Part shown: in pieces, positions 62,311-64,000 of the stretch
Position numbering within the stretch: the stretch's first letter is position 1
Layout of the letters: every line of letters begins with the position of its first letter
NCBI RefSeq assembly: GCF_900313035.1
Contig: NZ_OMPS01000014.1
Location: 62,001-126,000 of the forward strand
Direction of reading: 5' to 3'
Length of the DNA stretch: 64,000 bases
From: Ruegeria sp. EL01
GTDB lineage: Bacteria; Pseudomonadota; Alphaproteobacteria; Rhodobacterales; Rhodobacteraceae
The notes under the pieces: model-generated
Seen by the model: the letters and a program-made list of their open reading frames with translations, nothing else
What the model was told of the DNA's origin: nothing
Database searches by the model: none
Translations under genes and position numbers: made by a program

Positions 62311-63543
62311 TCAGCCTTTGACAATGCCGTCTGCGCGCCACTGGTCGAAGATCTCGAGGGCCTTCTCGGCAAAAACCGCATCATTGATATGCCCATCAAT
62401 ATGGTGGGCTACGACATTGTCAGGCAGTGAGGCTTCGAGGTCTTGCAGGAACAACTCGAGCCCATGCTTATTGTGCAGATCAGCACCTTCTCGGTCCCAT
62501 TCTCCCAATCCGTGTTTCGGCAGTAAAAGGGCGACCGGCCCCTTTGATTTAGCCAGTTGCGCATTGTGTTTTTGCGCGACCGCTTGGCGCTCGCTCTCAT
62601 CCAGAACGATAGAGGTCAGAAGGCGGTTATGTTCATGTCGCGGGTGCTCCGCCCATTTTTCTGGCAAGGGCTGCCAGCCAATGATGTCCACAAGGTCATA
62701 GCATCCCGGCGCAACCAGCTGTGGCGTACCCACCCGGCCTGCGTTGGTCAGACGATCCGGCCCCGCCGAGATATTGGACCCATTGACGAAGTTGCCCAAT
62801 TCCTGGGTGCAAAAGTCAAATACACAGGCAAAAGCCCCCTGCCCGGCCAGGCTTTCAAAGGCCCGCCCACCCATTCCCGTCGAATGGAACACTGCCACCT
62901 CAAAACCGCGTTCTTCGAGGGCGGGTTTCAACGGCACCATATATTTCAGCGCTGACTTGCCAAGAGAGGTCATACCGATCAGAGGCTTGGCGGATTTGGG
63001 CAATACCACGGCCCGCGCCGCACCAAGCACGGCACCTGCAGCTTGGCTCAGGGAGGCTTTGCAGACAGAGTTGAGACCATAAAGACCCCCTGCCCATAGT
63101 ATCATTTGCGCGTCTGCGGCCAGGCGTTCGGGCGGAATCAACGGCGAGAACGACACCGTGGATACGATGTATTTAGGCACACCAAGCGGCAGCGCAGATG
63201 TGACATCAAGTGCCAAATCCGTCGCCATGGTGCCGCCCAGAATAATCATGCCATCAAACCTGCCTTCGGCATAAAGGCGCGCGGTCAACAGGGACGCACC
63301 CTGCGCCATGATCTGCATGGCCTTATTTTCATCACCCGACGCAATGGCTTCGGCGATAGAGCTGCCGCCCTCTTCGGCGACGTCGTGTTTCGAGTAATCC
63401 GTGGCTTTGGACGGATCACCCAACACCGACACATCCATCGTCACGACGCGTCCACCCTGTTCTCGGATTACGCCTGCCAGAAAATCCAATTCGTCGTCTT
63501 TTGTATCATACGTACCGACGACCAGGATTGCTTTGTCTGCCAT
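62311..63543 (-). CDS. Tm-1-like ATP-binding domain protein (UPF0261)
   Basis: 410 aa from the ATG at 63543. The start KAILVVGTYDTKDDELDFLA is the conserved Tm-1-like ATP-binding motif, and the C-terminal part includes GLGEWDREGADLHN, ATPase-independent in known members. Bacterial UPF0261 proteins are often next to TIM-barrel Tm-1 partners, absent here. It lies between an aldehyde dehydrogenase and hpaF on the minus strand. Function in the aromatic locus is unknown. Confidence 0.88.
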   Translation of the reverse strand: MADKAILVVGTYDTKDDELDFLAGVIREQGGRVVTMDVSVLGDPSKATDYSKHDVAEEGGSSIAEAIASGDENKAMQIMAQGASLLTARLYAEGRFDGMIILGGTMATDLALDVTSALPLGVPKYIVSTVSFSPLIPPERLAADAQMILWAGGLYGLNSVCKASLSQAAGAVLGAARAVVLPKSAKPLIGMTSLGKSALKYMVPLKPALEERGFEVAVFHSTGMGGRAFESLAGQGAFACVFDFCTQELGNFVNGSNISAGPDRLTNAGRVGTPQLVAPGCYDLVDIIGWQPLPEKWAEHPRHEHNRLLTSIVLDESERQAVAQKHNAQLAKSKGPVALLLPKHGLGEWDREGADLHNKHGLELFLQDLEASLPDNVVAHHIDGHINDAVFAEKALEIFDQWRADGIVKG

Positions 63544-63566
63544 GTCAGTGCCCCCCCCGGCGATTT

Positions 63567-64000
63567 TCAGAGTTTGATCCAAGCGGTCTTGAGGTTGACG
63601 TATTTCTCAAGGGCGTGCAGCGACTTGTCCGATCCGTTACCTGACTGCCCGACACCGCCCAGCGGAACCGTGCCATCGGCACCGCCATAGGTGTTGATGT
63701 GCATGACCCCGGTGCGCACGCCACGCACCATCTTGTGTGCGCGGCTTAAGTTAGAGGTCCACGCAGCGCCAGCCAAGCCATAGACAGTAGAGTTGGCAAT
63801 CTGGATCGCCTCTTCGTCGGTCTCAAACGGGGTGACACCCAAGACCGGGCCAAAGACTTCTTGTTGCGCAAGTGTGGCATCTCGTGTCACGCCTGTCACG
63901 ATTGTGGGGGCCATGAAATAACCACCCGTTTCCTGAAGGATACGGTCACCGCCTGTGATCACCTCGCCGCCTTCGGCTTTGGCGATGTCCACAAATCCGA
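63567..64000 (-). CDS. Aldehyde dehydrogenase, C-terminal part only
   Basis: About 144 C-terminal residues are visible; the gene continues past the right edge. The sequence ends with GGVGQSGNGSDKSLHALEKY and VNLKTAWIKL, and contains QEVFGPVLGVTPFETDEEA, the usual NAD aldehyde dehydrogenase C-terminus. The ending most resembles PuuC-type gamma-glutamyl-aminobutyraldehyde dehydrogenases; an aryl-acetaldehyde substrate would also fit the context. The stop is 24 bp before the Tm-1-like gene. Confidence 0.88.
   Translation of the reverse strand, partial: GFVDIAKAEGGEVITGGDRILQETGGYFMAPTIVTGVTRDATLAQQEVFGPVLGVTPFETDEEAIQIANSTVYGLAGAAWTSNLSRAHKMVRGVRTGVMHINTYGGADGTVPLGGVGQSGNGSDKSLHALEKYVNLKTAWIKL

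Noticed and set aside
1..64000. CRISPR arrays, tRNA and rRNA genes
   Set aside because: No regularly spaced repeats, no cloverleaf-type sequence with a TTCGA arm and no rRNA-like stretch was found on reading.

Overview
This window looks like a chromosome or large-replicon segment from a marine alphaproteobacterium of the Roseobacter group (Rhodobacterales). The support is the gene families, a glycine-cleavage operon that includes a sodium:alanine/glycine symporter, the short intergenic element beginning GAGCCTCCGGCGGGAG that is common in this order, and the moderately high GC content. It is mostly catabolic and accessory DNA. No rRNA, tRNA or CRISPR array was seen.

Layout. 1-4.8 kb: a GMC oxidoreductase (cut by the window edge) divergent from its LysR regulator, a soluble reductive-dehalogenase-like Fe-S protein, and a GlxA-type AraC regulator. 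4.9-15.6 kb: a minus-strand glycine utilisation operon glyA-lpd-lipA-symporter-usp-gcvT-gcvH-gcvP with a divergent XRE-cupin regulator and a multi-copy operator between them. 16-19.3 kb: ornithine-cyclodeaminase-like and DadA-like genes, with decayed remnants including the tail of a D-Ala-D-Ala dipeptidase. 19.3-23.0 kb: PepSY protein, glycine-zipper lipoprotein, OmpR-type two-component system and a ribbon-helix-helix protein. 23.1-25.7 kb: VOC protein, Tat-exported small subunit and GMC dehydrogenase.

26-38.3 kb: a complete soluble diiron monooxygenase cluster of the propane/acetone/phenol type (mimABCD/prmABCD). It carries its own amidohydrolase, DUF59-like Fe-S protein, GroEL and alcohol dehydrogenase, a sigma-54 activator (MimR type), and a consensus sigma-54 promoter upstream of mimA. 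39-44.8 kb: a cluster of unrecognised genes (coiled-coil, beta-propeller-like, small helical and LysM proteins) around a second, divergent rpoN. 44.9-46.7 kb: an orphan Tae4-type T6SS amidase effector gene overlapping a probable immunity gene, next to an eroded IS5-family element.

47-64 kb: a homoprotocatechuate meta-cleavage locus: hpaE, hpaD (class III), succinate-semialdehyde dehydrogenase, hpaG, hpaH, hpaI fused to DUF2218; then Fe-alcohol dehydrogenase, class III PHA synthase phaE-phaC, fused CoA-transferase, alpha/beta hydrolase; then hpaR, a second unrelated homoprotocatechuate dioxygenase (VOC type), hpaF, a Tm-1-like protein and an aldehyde dehydrogenase.

The most interesting inference is metabolic. 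HpaI releases pyruvate and succinic semialdehyde. The genes that follow it could reduce the semialdehyde to 4-hydroxybutyrate, activate it with CoA and polymerise it, so this operon may connect aromatic ring cleavage directly to a 4-hydroxybutyrate-containing storage polyester. Two widely separated sites with the same repeat architecture (ATGTTAA, 8-bp gap, ATGTTAATTA), one before hpaE and one before hpaF, are probable HpaR operators joining the two arms.
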